Part shown: piece by piece, positions 30,053 to 36,728 of the stretch
Position numbering within the stretch: the stretch's first letter is position 1
Layout: every line of letters starts with the position of its first letter
Origin: a virus
Reading direction: 5' to 3' (one strand)
Virus record (IMG/VR): IMGVR_UViG_3300045257_000199
Coordinates: 1 to 42,351 of that record
Length of the DNA: 42,351 bases
Notes under the pieces: generated by a model
What the model saw: only the letters and a program-made list of their open reading frames with translations
The model's database searches: none
Told to the model about the DNA's origin: nothing
Made by a program: the position numbers and the translations under genes

Positions 30053-31145
30053 ACTGACCAGAGGCCGGAAGAAAACTATCAGGCGGCAAGTCGCCGCTCT
30101 CGCCATTCAATTCCAACTCGCGCATCTTGTCGGCAACTGCCTTGACCGCACGCTCTACTCCCTTTGGCTCGTTGCGTGTTTCGCGGTGTGTCGGCCGGGC
30201 TACGGCACCTTGCTCCCATTCTTCTTCGGTGCCAGCGGCAATCCCAACGCCCATCCGCGTGCGAGATGGCTTCGGAGCTGGCTCCTCGCCGGCACCGTAG
30301 AGTTCCGACACGATGCGGTCATACTTTTCATCGAAGGTGCCGGGCTGGCCCTTGAACTGATCGAGCAGCGCTACGACTGCTCGCCTGCGCGTGGCGTGTA
30401 AGCTGTTCGGGTCGATGCTCCTCACCGTGCCCTTGCCGAAGACTTCCTCGCGCTCGGCAAAGCGGCGGTCGAGGTGTTGAGCGGCCGTCTCGAATTGGCG
30501 AATCTGTTCGTTGCGTGCCAGGCCCTGCACCATCTGCTTGAGTTGCTTGATCTCCTTCGCCTGGTCCCTGACGATGCCGAGAGCCTTGGCCACGTTGGGG
30601 TCATAGTCGGCAGGGTCGAAGGTGAACTCGTCTTCCTGGGGCGGCGCTTGCCGGCGCGGCTGCTGAGTCGGCTGAGGCTGAGGAGCATCCTGCACCGGCG
30701 AGATCATCGGGTCGAGCGCATCGCCGCCGCCCTGCAGCAAGCGTTGCCGGTTGTTGTCGCGGGAGATCTGCAGGGCCTGCTTGTGCAGGTAGAGGACGTG
30801 TCGCTCCAGTTCGAGCGGCAACATCTCCTTGATTTCGTTTTCGGGGATGCCGTAGTCAACGGCCATCGCTACCAGCCGCGGCGAGTGCCGACCTGGTTGT
30901 GGTTCGGCGTCTCGGGCTACAAAGCGGCCGGTCTCGGGGTCTTTGGGCGGGACGGGACGAGGCGAAGCCTCCGGCTGATTTGCAGTCTCAGCCGGAGTTG
31001 CTTCTACGGTAGGGGCGACAGGGGCAGCAACGTGTATCGGTGCCGGGGACGTGTCGCCGAGGTCGTACTGCTCGACGAAGCTTTTTTCCTTGGAAGGCGC
31101 TGCCGGTGCCGGCGGCGCGGGAGTCTCGACTGTCTCTTCGGCCAC
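30051..31145 (-). CDS. scaffolding protein
   Basis: This acidic, Pro/Ala/Glu-rich 364-residue protein has a disordered N-terminal third, a central helical region (L-V-A-M-A-V-D-Y-G-I-P-E-N-E-I-K-E-M), a long coiled coil around residues 185-260 (A-K-E-I-K-Q-L-K-Q-M-V-Q-G-L), and a charged C-terminal helix. It directly precedes the major capsid gene. These are hallmarks of podovirus scaffolds, which guide procapsid assembly and leave before packaging. The GTG start is used because the frame's ATG is elsewhere. An AGCAGGTTAGA motif lies 10 bases upstream. Confidence 0.75.
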   Translation of the reverse strand: MAEETVETPAPPAPAAPSKEKSFVEQYDLGDTSPAPIHVAAPVAPTVEATPAETANQPEASPRPVPPKDPETGRFVARDAEPQPGRHSPRLVAMAVDYGIPENEIKEMLPLELERHVLYLHKQALQISRDNNRQRLLQGGGDALDPMISPVQDAPQPQPTQQPRRQAPPQEDEFTFDPADYDPNVAKALGIVRDQAKEIKQLKQMVQGLARNEQIRQFETAAQHLDRRFAEREEVFGKGTVRSIDPNSLHATRRRAVVALLDQFKGQPGTFDEKYDRIVSELYGAGEEPAPKPSRTRMGVGIAAGTEEEWEQGAVARPTHRETRNEPKGVERAVKAVADKMRELELNGESGDLPPDSFLPASGQ

Positions 31146-31157
31146 TTCATGAGCCGA

Positions 31158-31168
31158 TCTAACCTGCT
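31158..31168 (-). repeat. AGCAGGTTAGA motif, copy before scaffold
   Basis: On the - strand AGCAGGTTAGA lies between a terminator and the GTG of the scaffold gene, about 12 bases upstream of it. Confidence 0.6.
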
Positions 31169-31172
31169 GCGG

Positions 31173-31210
31173 AAAAGGATCGGCAGGTCATGACGCTTTC
31201 CTGCCGATCC
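31173..31210 (-). terminator. Rho-independent terminator before the scaffold/capsid genes
   Basis: On the - strand GGATCGGCAGG (31210-31200) pairs perfectly with CCTGCCGATCC (31187-31177) around a 12-base loop and is followed by TTTT. It would stop or weaken transcription from the portal side before scaffold and capsid, so these genes may have their own promoter or depend on antitermination. Confidence 0.75.
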
Positions 31211-31263
31211 CCGAGAACTTAACAGTTGGAAGCCTAACCGCCCCAGGTGCTTTGGTCAAGCAC

Positions 31264-31638
31264 TTAGAGTGAGATTATCAAATACTTCAGGTTGATTGCC
31301 CCGCCCGTGGCGATGCCCCAGGGGACACAAGTGCTCAACAAAGGACAGAAAGCCGGCTCTCCTGCGAGCAGTTGCAAAAGGTCAGCGCCGCCTGAACCGT
31401 TGCGAATTGTCACGGAGTTTACGGGGTCCATGTTCTTGAAGAATGCCCAATGAGGAGCCGCCACCTGGCCGAGAGGAATCGCGGTGCCGGCGGAAGTTGC
31501 AATGAGCACAACTCCCTTGGTGTAAAAATTGCCGCTCATCGAGGCGAGAAAGTTTGTGACCGCGTCCCCGTCCGCTTGCTCCATGACGAGGGGCTTGAAC
31601 AGGCTGAGGCTGGCGGTAATGGTGATCTCGTTTGCCAT
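31264..31638 (-). CDS. hypothetical beta-rich virion protein (124 aa)
   Basis: The protein has a small Ala/Gly/Thr-rich beta sandwich (I-T-I-T-A-S-L-S-L-F-K-P, G-V-V-L-I-A-T-S-A-G-T-A-I-P-L-G-Q-V). No family is recognised. The position behind a receptor-binding candidate suggests a virion part. It is the last gene before the terminator at 31173. Confidence 0.55.
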   Translation of the reverse strand: MANEITITASLSLFKPLVMEQADGDAVTNFLASMSGNFYTKGVVLIATSAGTAIPLGQVAAPHWAFFKNMDPVNSVTIRNGSGGADLLQLLAGEPAFCPLLSTCVPWGIATGGAINLKYLIISL

Positions 31639-31641
31639 TGG

Positions 31642-32826
31642 TCACGTCCCTACTTTGAAAGCATGGATTCCCAAGGTGCCGCTGCCTACCCATGTGCCGC
31701 TCAGAATCAGTTCGTTTGTGTCAGGGTCGAAGGCGGAGCCGGTGAAGAGGTTGCCCCCAGGCAGATTCCCCATCATGGGGAACGGATCGAAGACGCTGTC
31801 GGCTCTGGGGTCCCAAGGAGCGATCTTCCCTGAAATAACGTCGGCATACTTTGCCGGGTTGTCGATCGCGCAGTAGCCGTGGTGCTGTGTTGCATGGTAA
31901 CCCTTGGACACATCGACGGTGTCCTTGTTGCCACTGACCGGATCAGGATTGAGACCATACCAGACATAGCCGTCTCCGTAGTGGCCAAAGTAAAGCACTC
32001 CAATAAGCGTGTCTGTTTCGACCCAGCAGGCGGTTGACACAACGCCGTTGTTGATCCATGGGCCACCGGTCTTCGGCGTTGTCTGCGTGGCCGAGGTGTA
32101 GGTGCCTGGGTAATCGTCTTCATGGCCAATCGGGTAGCCCAGCAATTCGACAGAGGGCATTGTGCTGTTCGGCGTCAAGGAACTCGGCTTGGCAATCGAG
32201 ATGAACGAACGCCCCCATGGGGAGCCAGCATCGCCGGCAGCAAGGCCGGCGCCGAAGTAGAGGTTGCCGCTGGGATCACTCGTCGCCCACAGCCGGCAGA
32301 ACTTGTTCGTGGCCGTAACAAAGACCGGCCCCTGGCTGCTCAACGTTCCGTCCGCGTTGAACTTCGTCAGGAACAACACGGGCTTGTCGCCGCCGCTTAC
32401 GTCGTAGTGGCCCCCAAAGACCGTATACAACGTGTCCCCGATCATACACATCCCGCCGATCTGGAGGCCTCCGCTGGCGGGCGGGATCGGCGCCCACGTC
32501 AAGCACCCTTGCTGCCAGGCGGCCGGCAGCCAAGTGTTAAGCAGCGCAGCCGCGGGCGGTCCCGTGGTGCTGAAGCCGGGCAGCGTGATCTCGTAGAGCG
32601 GGTTCTGTTGCGTGTCGGGGCCGGCGACCAGAAGTGACTTCGTTCCATCCGGCCGGCGGCGCAGAGCAATGGCCTGGTTGCTCCGCGCATCGAGCGGCGT
32701 GTTCATCATGCCCAGGTAGGTGAGGTCGCTCTGCTTGATCGTGGCCTTGGCATCAGGAGGTAAAAGTGCGAGGCCGCTGGTGATGTTGGCCTGGGCCTGA
32801 ATGAAATAGTCGCGTGCGGTCGGCAT
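31642..32826 (-). CDS. probable beta-propeller surface or receptor-binding protein (394 aa)
   Basis: After an N-terminal helix (D-Y-F-I-Q-A-Q-A-N-I) come repeated strand groups with aromatic/Gly motifs: G-D-T-L-Y-T-V-F-G-G-H-Y-D, G-N-L-Y-F-G-A-G-L, and L-I-G-V-L-Y-F-G-H-Y-G-D-G-Y-V-W-Y-G-L. This is the pattern of a propeller or sialidase-like fold. It is likely a surface-exposed binding protein, but without a catalytic set I can name. The ATG at 32826 follows GGAGGGGG. The open frame to 32973 is a shadow. Confidence 0.55.
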   Translation of the reverse strand: MPTARDYFIQAQANITSGLALLPPDAKATIKQSDLTYLGMMNTPLDARSNQAIALRRRPDGTKSLLVAGPDTQQNPLYEITLPGFSTTGPPAAALLNTWLPAAWQQGCLTWAPIPPASGGLQIGGMCMIGDTLYTVFGGHYDVSGGDKPVLFLTKFNADGTLSSQGPVFVTATNKFCRLWATSDPSGNLYFGAGLAAGDAGSPWGRSFISIAKPSSLTPNSTMPSVELLGYPIGHEDDYPGTYTSATQTTPKTGGPWINNGVVSTACWVETDTLIGVLYFGHYGDGYVWYGLNPDPVSGNKDTVDVSKGYHATQHHGYCAIDNPAKYADVISGKIAPWDPRADSVFDPFPMMGNLPGGNLFTGSAFDPDTNELILSGTWVGSGTLGIHAFKVGT

Positions 32827-32827
32827 G

Positions 32828-33229
32828 CTATCCCCCTCCCGAAAAAGGCTTGACCCATCCCCAGGTATCGAGCGCGGCAAGCCACGCAACAAGAGGCTGG
32901 CTTGGATTCCTGATGAACGGTGGGTTAATAACGAGGTTGGTGTACGTGAGCGTGCCCGTGTCTTCCTGGGCACCGAATTCGTCCTTGTCGGGAGTGATGC
33001 TGGCGATCAAGCAACTCGCTTGCCCTCCCTGAACGACATGCGGGTTTCCACCATTGTCGAGGATCACCCAGAGGCCGTTGAAACAGGAAAGATGCCAGCC
33101 AACGGCAGTAAGGGAGATGCCGGTCTGCTGGATGCCGTTGTCATCCAGATAAGTCGCGCCCCGGTACTGTATGGAGCCGTTGGGATTCCCGGCACCCACA
33201 TTTTCAACGCTAACCAGTGTTCCCATCAT
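32828..33229 (-). CDS. hypothetical beta-rich protein (133 aa)
   Basis: The start is ATG-ATG (33229 or 33226), 20 bases inside a membrane miniprotein gene. The product is beta-rich with G-S-I-Q-Y-R-G-A-T-Y-L-D-D-N-G-I-Q and W-V-I-L-D-N-G-G-N-P. Not recognised; a virion attachment protein is possible. Its TAG ends one base before the next ATG. Confidence 0.55.
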   Translation of the reverse strand: MMGTLVSVENVGAGNPNGSIQYRGATYLDDNGIQQTGISLTAVGWHLSCFNGLWVILDNGGNPHVVQGGQASCLIASITPDKDEFGAQEDTGTLTYTNLVINPPFIRNPSQPLVAWLAALDTWGWVKPFSGGG

Positions 33230-33311
33230 GGTAGCTGCCCCGTTTCACTGCATAGAGTATGAGACCGAAGATGATGCCGAACCAGATGCCGACGATCAGC
33301 TCCCAGGTCAT
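33210..33311 (-). CDS. membrane miniprotein (33 aa)
   Basis: The ATG overlaps the stop of the next upstream miniprotein (ATGA). One hydrophobic helix (L-I-V-G-I-W-F-G-I-I-F-G-L-I-L-Y-A) is followed by a short basic tail (K-R-G). It fits a one-helix membrane protein. Function unknown. Confidence 0.6.
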   Translation of the reverse strand: MTWELIVGIWFGIIFGLILYAVKRGSYHDGNTG

Positions 33312-33466
33312 CGTTCATCTTTCCACGGAATGAGCCAGCGATGGATCATTTCGATTGCACACACGGACACAGCCAGGATCACACAAAAGATCAGGACCAT
33401 GTTCTCAACAAAGCCGCCGAAGATGTCATCGAGGATGTCCACCAGAGGCCGCTTGCCACCACTCAA
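33308..33466 (-). CDS. membrane miniprotein with TTG start (52 aa)
   Basis: The TTG overlaps the preceding stop (TTGA), and its own TGA overlaps the next ATG (ATGA). A polar N-terminus (D-I-L-D-D-I-F-G-G-F) is followed by a hydrophobic helix (M-V-L-I-F-C-V-I-L-A-V-S-V-C-A-I) and a charged C-terminus. An N-out or N-in single-pass protein. Confidence 0.6.
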   Translation of the reverse strand: MSGGKRPLVDILDDIFGGFVENMVLIFCVILAVSVCAIEMIHRWLIPWKDER

Positions 33467-33561
33467 TCAAGGTCCTCATCATCATCCAAGTAAAACCAGC
33501 AGAGGAGCCACACCCCCACAATGACGCCTGCCCCCAGAGCAGCCCATGGCACCCAATTCAT
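33463..33561 (-). CDS. membrane miniprotein (32 aa)
   Basis: The ATG overlaps the upstream stop (ATGA). A membrane helix (W-A-A-L-G-A-G-V-I-V-G-V-W-L-L-C-W-F-Y) ends in an acidic tail (L-D-D-D-E-D-L-D). The acidic tail would stay in the cytoplasm with the N-terminus outside. Confidence 0.6.
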   Translation of the reverse strand: MNWVPWAALGAGVIVGVWLLCWFYLDDDEDLD

Positions 33562-33713
33562 GCGCCTTCCCACTGGTGAAGAGAAGGGAACCTCCGCCAC
33601 TCCAGGCGGGCATGGCGGAGGTTCAGGCTAACGGCGGCGAAGAAGTCGAAAAGGCATTCGTGCAATGCCCACGACAAGCTTCCGCAGCCGATGAGGTCGA
33701 GCACTTCCAGCAT
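33558..33713 (-). CDS. putative small protein (51 aa)
   Basis: The stop overlaps the next ATG (ATGA), which supports the frame. The N-terminus is moderately hydrophobic (V-L-D-L-I-G-C-G-S-L-S-W-A-L-H-E-C-L-F-D-F-F-A), the C-terminus basic. The start is uncertain: the ATG at 33713 has no strong site, and the 26-base gap after the previous gene is otherwise empty. Confidence 0.45.
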   Translation of the reverse strand: MLEVLDLIGCGSLSWALHECLFDFFAAVSLNLRHARLEWRRFPSLHQWEGA

Positions 33714-33739
33714 CGTCCGATGCCTCTTGAGGATCAGCT

Positions 33740-34327
33740 TCAGCTACTGCAAGCCCGGCCCCGCTGGTAGGCGGGGCGGTAACGAAAAAAGCGGCGTGCC
33801 TGGTACTCGGCCGGCACGTTGGAAACGCCCGCCTCCTGCTCCTCCCCGGCGCTTGCCGATGTTGGAGTTGGAGATTCGGCGGGCGCTGATGGTTCTGCAA
33901 TAGGAGTTAAAGCAACGGCTACCTCCTTGGTTATGGCAGCGCCGGGTTTATCGCATGAGCAAGCCGCGCCTTCCGCGCAGCCGCAATCGCAGTTCTTGCA
34001 GGGCGGCTCGACCTGAGCCAAGACGGCAACCTCGACATAGTCACGAGCGCGCGGCAGGCTGACCTCAGCAACGACCGAGTCGCGGGCGCGGGGCAGACTC
34101 TGAGCACTCACCATGCTCGGCAGGAACAACAGACAGAGCAGGATCGCCAGCCCGTAAGCCGTCATTGCAAAATCGACGATCTTGTTGGCCCCCTTGAGCA
34201 GCCCGATCACAATAGCATTCTGGGTCCGTGCTTCGAGGCCAGCAAAGAAGCTGTCTACCAGAGCCTGCAAGGCCGAACTGTCGGCTTCCTTCATGGCCGT
34301 CTTCAAATCAGCTGCCTGCATTTTCAT
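33740..34327 (-). CDS. membrane-anchored Cys-patch protein (195 aa)
   Basis: The ATG follows AAGGAG. A helical N-terminus precedes one hydrophobic segment (A-I-L-L-C-L-L-F-L-P-S-M-V-S-A) near residues 60-75, which resembles a signal or anchor. A short direct repeat (S-L-P-R-A-R-D) follows twice, then a Cys patch (P-P-C-K-N-C-D-C-G-C, A-C-S-C) able to bind metal. The rest is Pro/Ser/Glu-rich. The Cys patch would lie outside the cytosol. An internal ATG at 34165 could start a secreted form, but has no visible site. Confidence 0.55.
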   Translation of the reverse strand: MKMQAADLKTAMKEADSSALQALVDSFFAGLEARTQNAIVIGLLKGANKIVDFAMTAYGLAILLCLLFLPSMVSAQSLPRARDSVVAEVSLPRARDYVEVAVLAQVEPPCKNCDCGCAEGAACSCDKPGAAITKEVAVALTPIAEPSAPAESPTPTSASAGEEQEAGVSNVPAEYQARRFFRYRPAYQRGRACSS

Positions 34328-34338
34328 TTCGATACTCC

Positions 34339-34737
34339 TTAAGGTATGAGCGAAATCAGTTTGGTTAATTCAGCAGTCGTTGCCTGGTGCCAGTAGGCCA
34401 AGTGAGCTTCCAACAGCCGCCGGTTGTCGCCTGTAACAAGAAGCTCATGCCTTAGCACCGCGTTTATTTGGCTGATGGTGGCCGCACGCATGGATTCTGG
34501 ATCGGTGGGCAGGGCGGCCGATCCGGTGCTTTCGTCGTACTCCGCCTTCTGCATGTTGTCGGTGAACTCTTCGCCTCCCGCCTTGCAGCCGAGGTCAACG
34601 GCCCTTGCTTCGATTTCATGGGCGCGGAAGATGATGCCGTTCAGTTTCTTCTTCTGCTTGAGAGTGAGAATCCCCGCGCTCTTGAGCCATGTCAGGAGCA
34701 GGCCGAGCAGGCCGAAGATGACGCCTATCCAGATCAT
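34339..34737 (-). CDS. membrane protein with one N-terminal helix (132 aa)
   Basis: The ATG overlaps the stop of the Cys-rich protein gene (ATGA). The first ~20 residues form a membrane helix (I-G-V-I-F-G-L-L-G-L-L-L-T-W-L), followed by a basic helix (K-Q-K-K-K-L-N) and a soluble helical region. Its topology is like a spanin- or regulator-type anchor, but no family is recognised. Confidence 0.55.
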   Translation of the reverse strand: MIWIGVIFGLLGLLLTWLKSAGILTLKQKKKLNGIIFRAHEIEARAVDLGCKAGGEEFTDNMQKAEYDESTGSAALPTDPESMRAATISQINAVLRHELLVTGDNRRLLEAHLAYWHQATTAELTKLISLIP

Positions 34738-34886
34738 TTGCTGTGCTCTCCTTCACACGGAGGACATTCGCAGCAGGTGGTGCATTTCTTGCAGCCGCTG
34801 CACATGGCCTTGCAACCGCAAACACACTTGGCACAGTCGCAGGTTTCCTTTTTGCAGCAAGGACACTTCTTACCTTTCTTTGCCAT
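34734..34886 (-). CDS. cysteine-rich metallothionein-like protein (50 aa, 15 Cys)
   Basis: Translating 34886-34734 on the - strand gives 50 residues with Cys at 8, 10, 11, 16, 18, 21, 23, 25, 29, 32, 35, 38, 39, 41 and 44, plus one His at 48. The dense C-x-C, C-C and C-x2-C pattern with Lys in between is that of metallothionein-like proteins that bind several Zn, Cu or Cd ions. It is not a standard zinc ribbon, and I cannot place it in a named family. It starts with ATG after an AAGGAGT site, and its TGA overlaps the next ATG. Cytosolic: no signal peptide. A role in metal handling, redox or sequestration is inference. Confidence 0.7.
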   Translation of the reverse strand: MAKKGKKCPCCKKETCDCAKCVCGCKAMCSGCKKCTTCCECPPCEGEHSK

Positions 34887-34899
34887 GACAACTCCTTTG

Positions 34900-35154
34900 T
34901 TAAGTCAGTGAACACACAAGGATGCTGGCCAAGCCGCCGATCATATACCAGAGGAAGTCTCGGCCACTGCCCTTGACTGTATCCTGTTCCACCAGAAGGT
35001 CAAACAGCCACTCCTTGGGAACTGCCCAGCCAAGCACGGCCAACGCTTGGCCCCACCATGGCGAGCCGAGCCGCGCCGCCAACAGAACCAATGTCGCCGC
35101 TCCTAAGAAGTGAGCGGTCTGGGCAATCAGGTTGACGGACGGTTCCCAGCTCAT
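34900..35154 (-). CDS. small membrane protein, two or three helices (84 aa)
   Basis: The ATG forms a TAATG overlap with the stop of the zinc protein. Hydrophobic segments appear at ~15-30 (A-A-T-L-V-L-L-A-A), ~38-50 (Q-A-L-A-V-L-G-W-A-V) and at the C-terminus (Y-M-I-G-G-L-A-S-I-L-V). The segment K-E-W-L-F-D-L-L-V is reminiscent of VanZ-type or YfiM-like membrane folds. A holin or other lysis role is possible but unproven. Confidence 0.55.
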   Translation of the reverse strand: MSWEPSVNLIAQTAHFLGAATLVLLAARLGSPWWGQALAVLGWAVPKEWLFDLLVEQDTVKGSGRDFLWYMIGGLASILVCSLT

Positions 35155-35258
35155 TACTTGAAAGCAGTGCAGGTGCAGCCCTTGACCTTGCACTTACCTC
35201 CCCGGTGCTTGTGTTTCGGGTGACCACAGGTAGCGCATTTGTGCCCAGCAGTTGCCAT
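35154..35258 (-). CDS. Cys/His zinc miniprotein (34 aa)
   Basis: The ATG has AGGAG 7 bases upstream, placed right after the stop of the duplicated miniprotein. The sequence contains C8-x2-C11-G-H ... H-K-H, then C-K-V-K-G-C-T-C. The four or more Cys and several His can bind zinc. Function unknown. It is one of three Cys-rich products within 1.5 kb. Confidence 0.6.
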   Translation of the reverse strand: MATAGHKCATCGHPKHKHRGGKCKVKGCTCTAFK

Positions 35259-35269
35259 TGAACGCTCCT

Positions 35270-35392
35270 TTAAGACTTGCCCCAGAGCCGATCCCACAAG
35301 ACTTTGCCGATGATGAAGGGCGCGGCTAAAGCTGAGCGGATAATCCACCAGAAGTATAACAGCACAATGAAAAGGTTCTGCAAAAAGGTCAT
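35270..35392 (-). CDS. duplicated membrane miniprotein, copy 2 (40 aa)
   Basis: The N-terminal M-T-F-L-Q-N-L-F-I-V-L-L-Y-F-W-W-I-I is nearly identical to the product at 35655-35753, while many codons differ. One hydrophobic helix spans residues ~7-18 and a second hydrophobic stretch ~20-32 (S-A-L-A-A-P-F-I-I-G-K-V-L). It ends W-D-R-L-W-G-K-S. The ATG overlaps the end of the extended reading frame that follows the previous gene's TAG. Confidence 0.65.
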   Translation of the reverse strand: MTFLQNLFIVLLYFWWIIRSALAAPFIIGKVLWDRLWGKS

Positions 35393-35454
35393 ACCATCGA
35401 AACCGCGTCCGTCGCCTTCGCTTCCTGAATCCGAATGAGCCGCCTCCCGACTCG

Positions 35455-35658
35455 CTAGGGAGCCACAGGCCGAAGAGTTGCAGCACCAGGTTTAATCCCA
35501 ATCCAAGGATTTCCACGGTCTTGATCGTTCAAGAAAATCTCTGGCGGATAAGTATTGCCGCCAGTTGGCATTGGCCCGACGATATAAAGGAACACTTCAA
35601 AGTCTCCCTGGCGCTCTATACGCTGTTGGAGTTCCTCGACCATTTCACTAGCTTTCAT
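35455..35658 (-). CDS. hypothetical soluble protein (67 aa)
   Basis: The ATG overlaps the stop of the duplicated miniprotein copy 1 (ATGA). Residues 1-25 form a helix (M-V-E-E-L-Q-Q-R-I-E-R-Q), then strands (F-L-Y-I-V-G-P-M-P). The TAG stop at 35455-35457 is unusual: the same frame continues 21 sense codons to a TGA at 35389-35391 overlapping the next ATG (35390-35392), as if the stop were a recent or suppressed one. Confidence 0.55.
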   Translation of the reverse strand: MKASEMVEELQQRIERQGDFEVFLYIVGPMPTGGNTYPPEIFLNDQDRGNPWIGIKPGAATLRPVAP

Positions 35659-35753
35659 CTGATCCATCCTTTTCTGGTCTGCCTGTTCCGTGGCGAGCAT
35701 ATGATCCACCAGAAGTACACGAGCACAATGAAGAGGTTTTGCAAGAAGGTCAC
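35655..35753 (-). CDS. duplicated membrane miniprotein, copy 1 (32 aa)
   Basis: The GTG overlaps the upstream stop (GTGA) and the TGA overlaps the downstream ATG (ATGA). The sequence M-T-F-L-Q-N-L-F-I-V-L-V-Y-F-W-W-I-I matches copy 2 at 35270. A single membrane helix with a basic C-terminus (R-N-R-Q-T-R-K). Confidence 0.65.
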   Translation of the reverse strand: MTFLQNLFIVLVYFWWIICSPRNRQTRKGWIR

Positions 35754-35911
35754 TGCTTGTCGCCAATCCTTTTGGCTAGGGCTTCGACGGCTTCTTGTAA
35801 CTGCGTAAAGCCACGGTTGAGCAATTCATACTGAATCTCAAGGCCAGCAAGACCTTCTTCAAGAACAACCAGACGCTCCTCGACAGTCATTCCCTCTTTT
35901 GCTTTTGCCAA
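35750..35911 (-). CDS. small coiled-coil protein with TTG start (53 aa)
   Basis: The TTG follows AGGAGGAG at 4 bases. The product is an acidic amphipathic coiled coil (V-L-E-E-G-L-A-G-L-E-I-Q-Y-E-L-L) with no membrane segment. The TGA overlaps the next GTG. Unknown function. Confidence 0.6.
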   Translation of the reverse strand: MAKAKEGMTVEERLVVLEEGLAGLEIQYELLNRGFTQLQEAVEALAKRIGDKQ

Positions 35912-35921
35912 TGTACTCCTC

Positions 35922-36728
35922 CTATGTCGTTGACGCCGCCTCCGTCACCACCACCCAGGCATCATCGGGCCACGCTTTGGAGCCTGTCAAGTCGCCTACT
36001 CCTTGCTGGCTCCACGAATCCCCCCAGGAATTAAAGATGCGCGTCGTTGTCGGCGACATGACGCGGATCAGGCAGACGCTGTGACTCCACCAATTATAGT
36101 CGGCGATCACAGGAAGCCCCAGGAGCGAAGCCGTGGCTACCTGCTGCCGGCGCAGAGTCGGATCATCCGAGCAGTCCAGGAACTTGATGCACTTGTGCAG
36201 AGCCGCGTTCGCCCAGGTCTCAGGCTTATCGTTGGAACTGGACATGCTCTGCATCGGCCAGAACTGCGCCGACGGGATGCCTCTGTCCGCGATGAATTGG
36301 AGCGAGTCGATGCCGTTGCCGCCCTGGTCGCGGTAGCCCTTGATGATGCACGCCACGGCGAACGCCGACAGGGGAACATACGGTTCATTGTTGGCTGCTC
36401 GCGCGAGAGTCACCGCCGAGGTCGAACTGTGCGCCCAGCAGTAGCCTTTGCCGTCCTGGTCGTAAGTGGGAATCTGCCCGCCGTAGTTCCCTTTATCTCT
36501 GATGTGCTGGAGGCTGGACTGGTTCGCCTCCTGGTCCGCGATCCGTGCCGCCCACTCGCTTTCGGGGATAAGGTCGAGGTCGAAGGAAGGTGCTATCGCC
36601 AGGCAACCTTGCGGGTGTTTGGACCAGTCGCGCGGGACAAGGCCCTTGGCACGCACGCGGCCATCATCTCCGACGTGCTGCAAGTGCTCGGTCCAATTAT
36701 CGTCGCCAATGGTGATGAGGTCGCCCAT
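35922..36728 (-). CDS. papain-family (C1-like) cysteine protease
   Basis: This 268-residue protein has the papain active site: Q91 (oxyanion hole) and C97 in D-Q-D-G-K-G-Y-C-W-A-H-S, H216 in W-W-S-H-S-V, and N233 in I-F-N-S-W-G-D-S-W. The spacing and order match C1A peptidases. The first ~80 residues are a pro-region-like or structural extension (I-P-E-S-E-W). There is no signal peptide, and a membrane helix is absent. Roles to consider: virion-maturation protease, lysis enzyme acting on peptidoglycan crossbridges, or attack on host proteins. A phage-encoded papain-like enzyme is uncommon. The ATG overlaps the previous stop (TAATG). Confidence 0.75.
   Translation of the reverse strand: MGDLITIGDDNWTEHLQHVGDDGRVRAKGLVPRDWSKHPQGCLAIAPSFDLDLIPESEWAARIADQEANQSSLQHIRDKGNYGGQIPTYDQDGKGYCWAHSSTSAVTLARAANNEPYVPLSAFAVACIIKGYRDQGGNGIDSLQFIADRGIPSAQFWPMQSMSSSNDKPETWANAALHKCIKFLDCSDDPTLRRQQVATASLLGLPVIADYNWWSHSVCLIRVMSPTTTRIFNSWGDSWSQQGVGDLTGSKAWPDDAWVVVTEAASTT

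Noticed and set aside
31211-31263. Sigma70-like promoter (TTGACC with 17-base spacing) in the gap before scaffold
   Set aside because: The matching -10 (TAGGCT) is poor, and the terminator lies between it and the scaffold gene.
34165-34327. Internal start making a secreted form of the Cys-patch protein
   Set aside because: No ribosome-binding site before 34165; the ATG at 34327 has AAGGAG.
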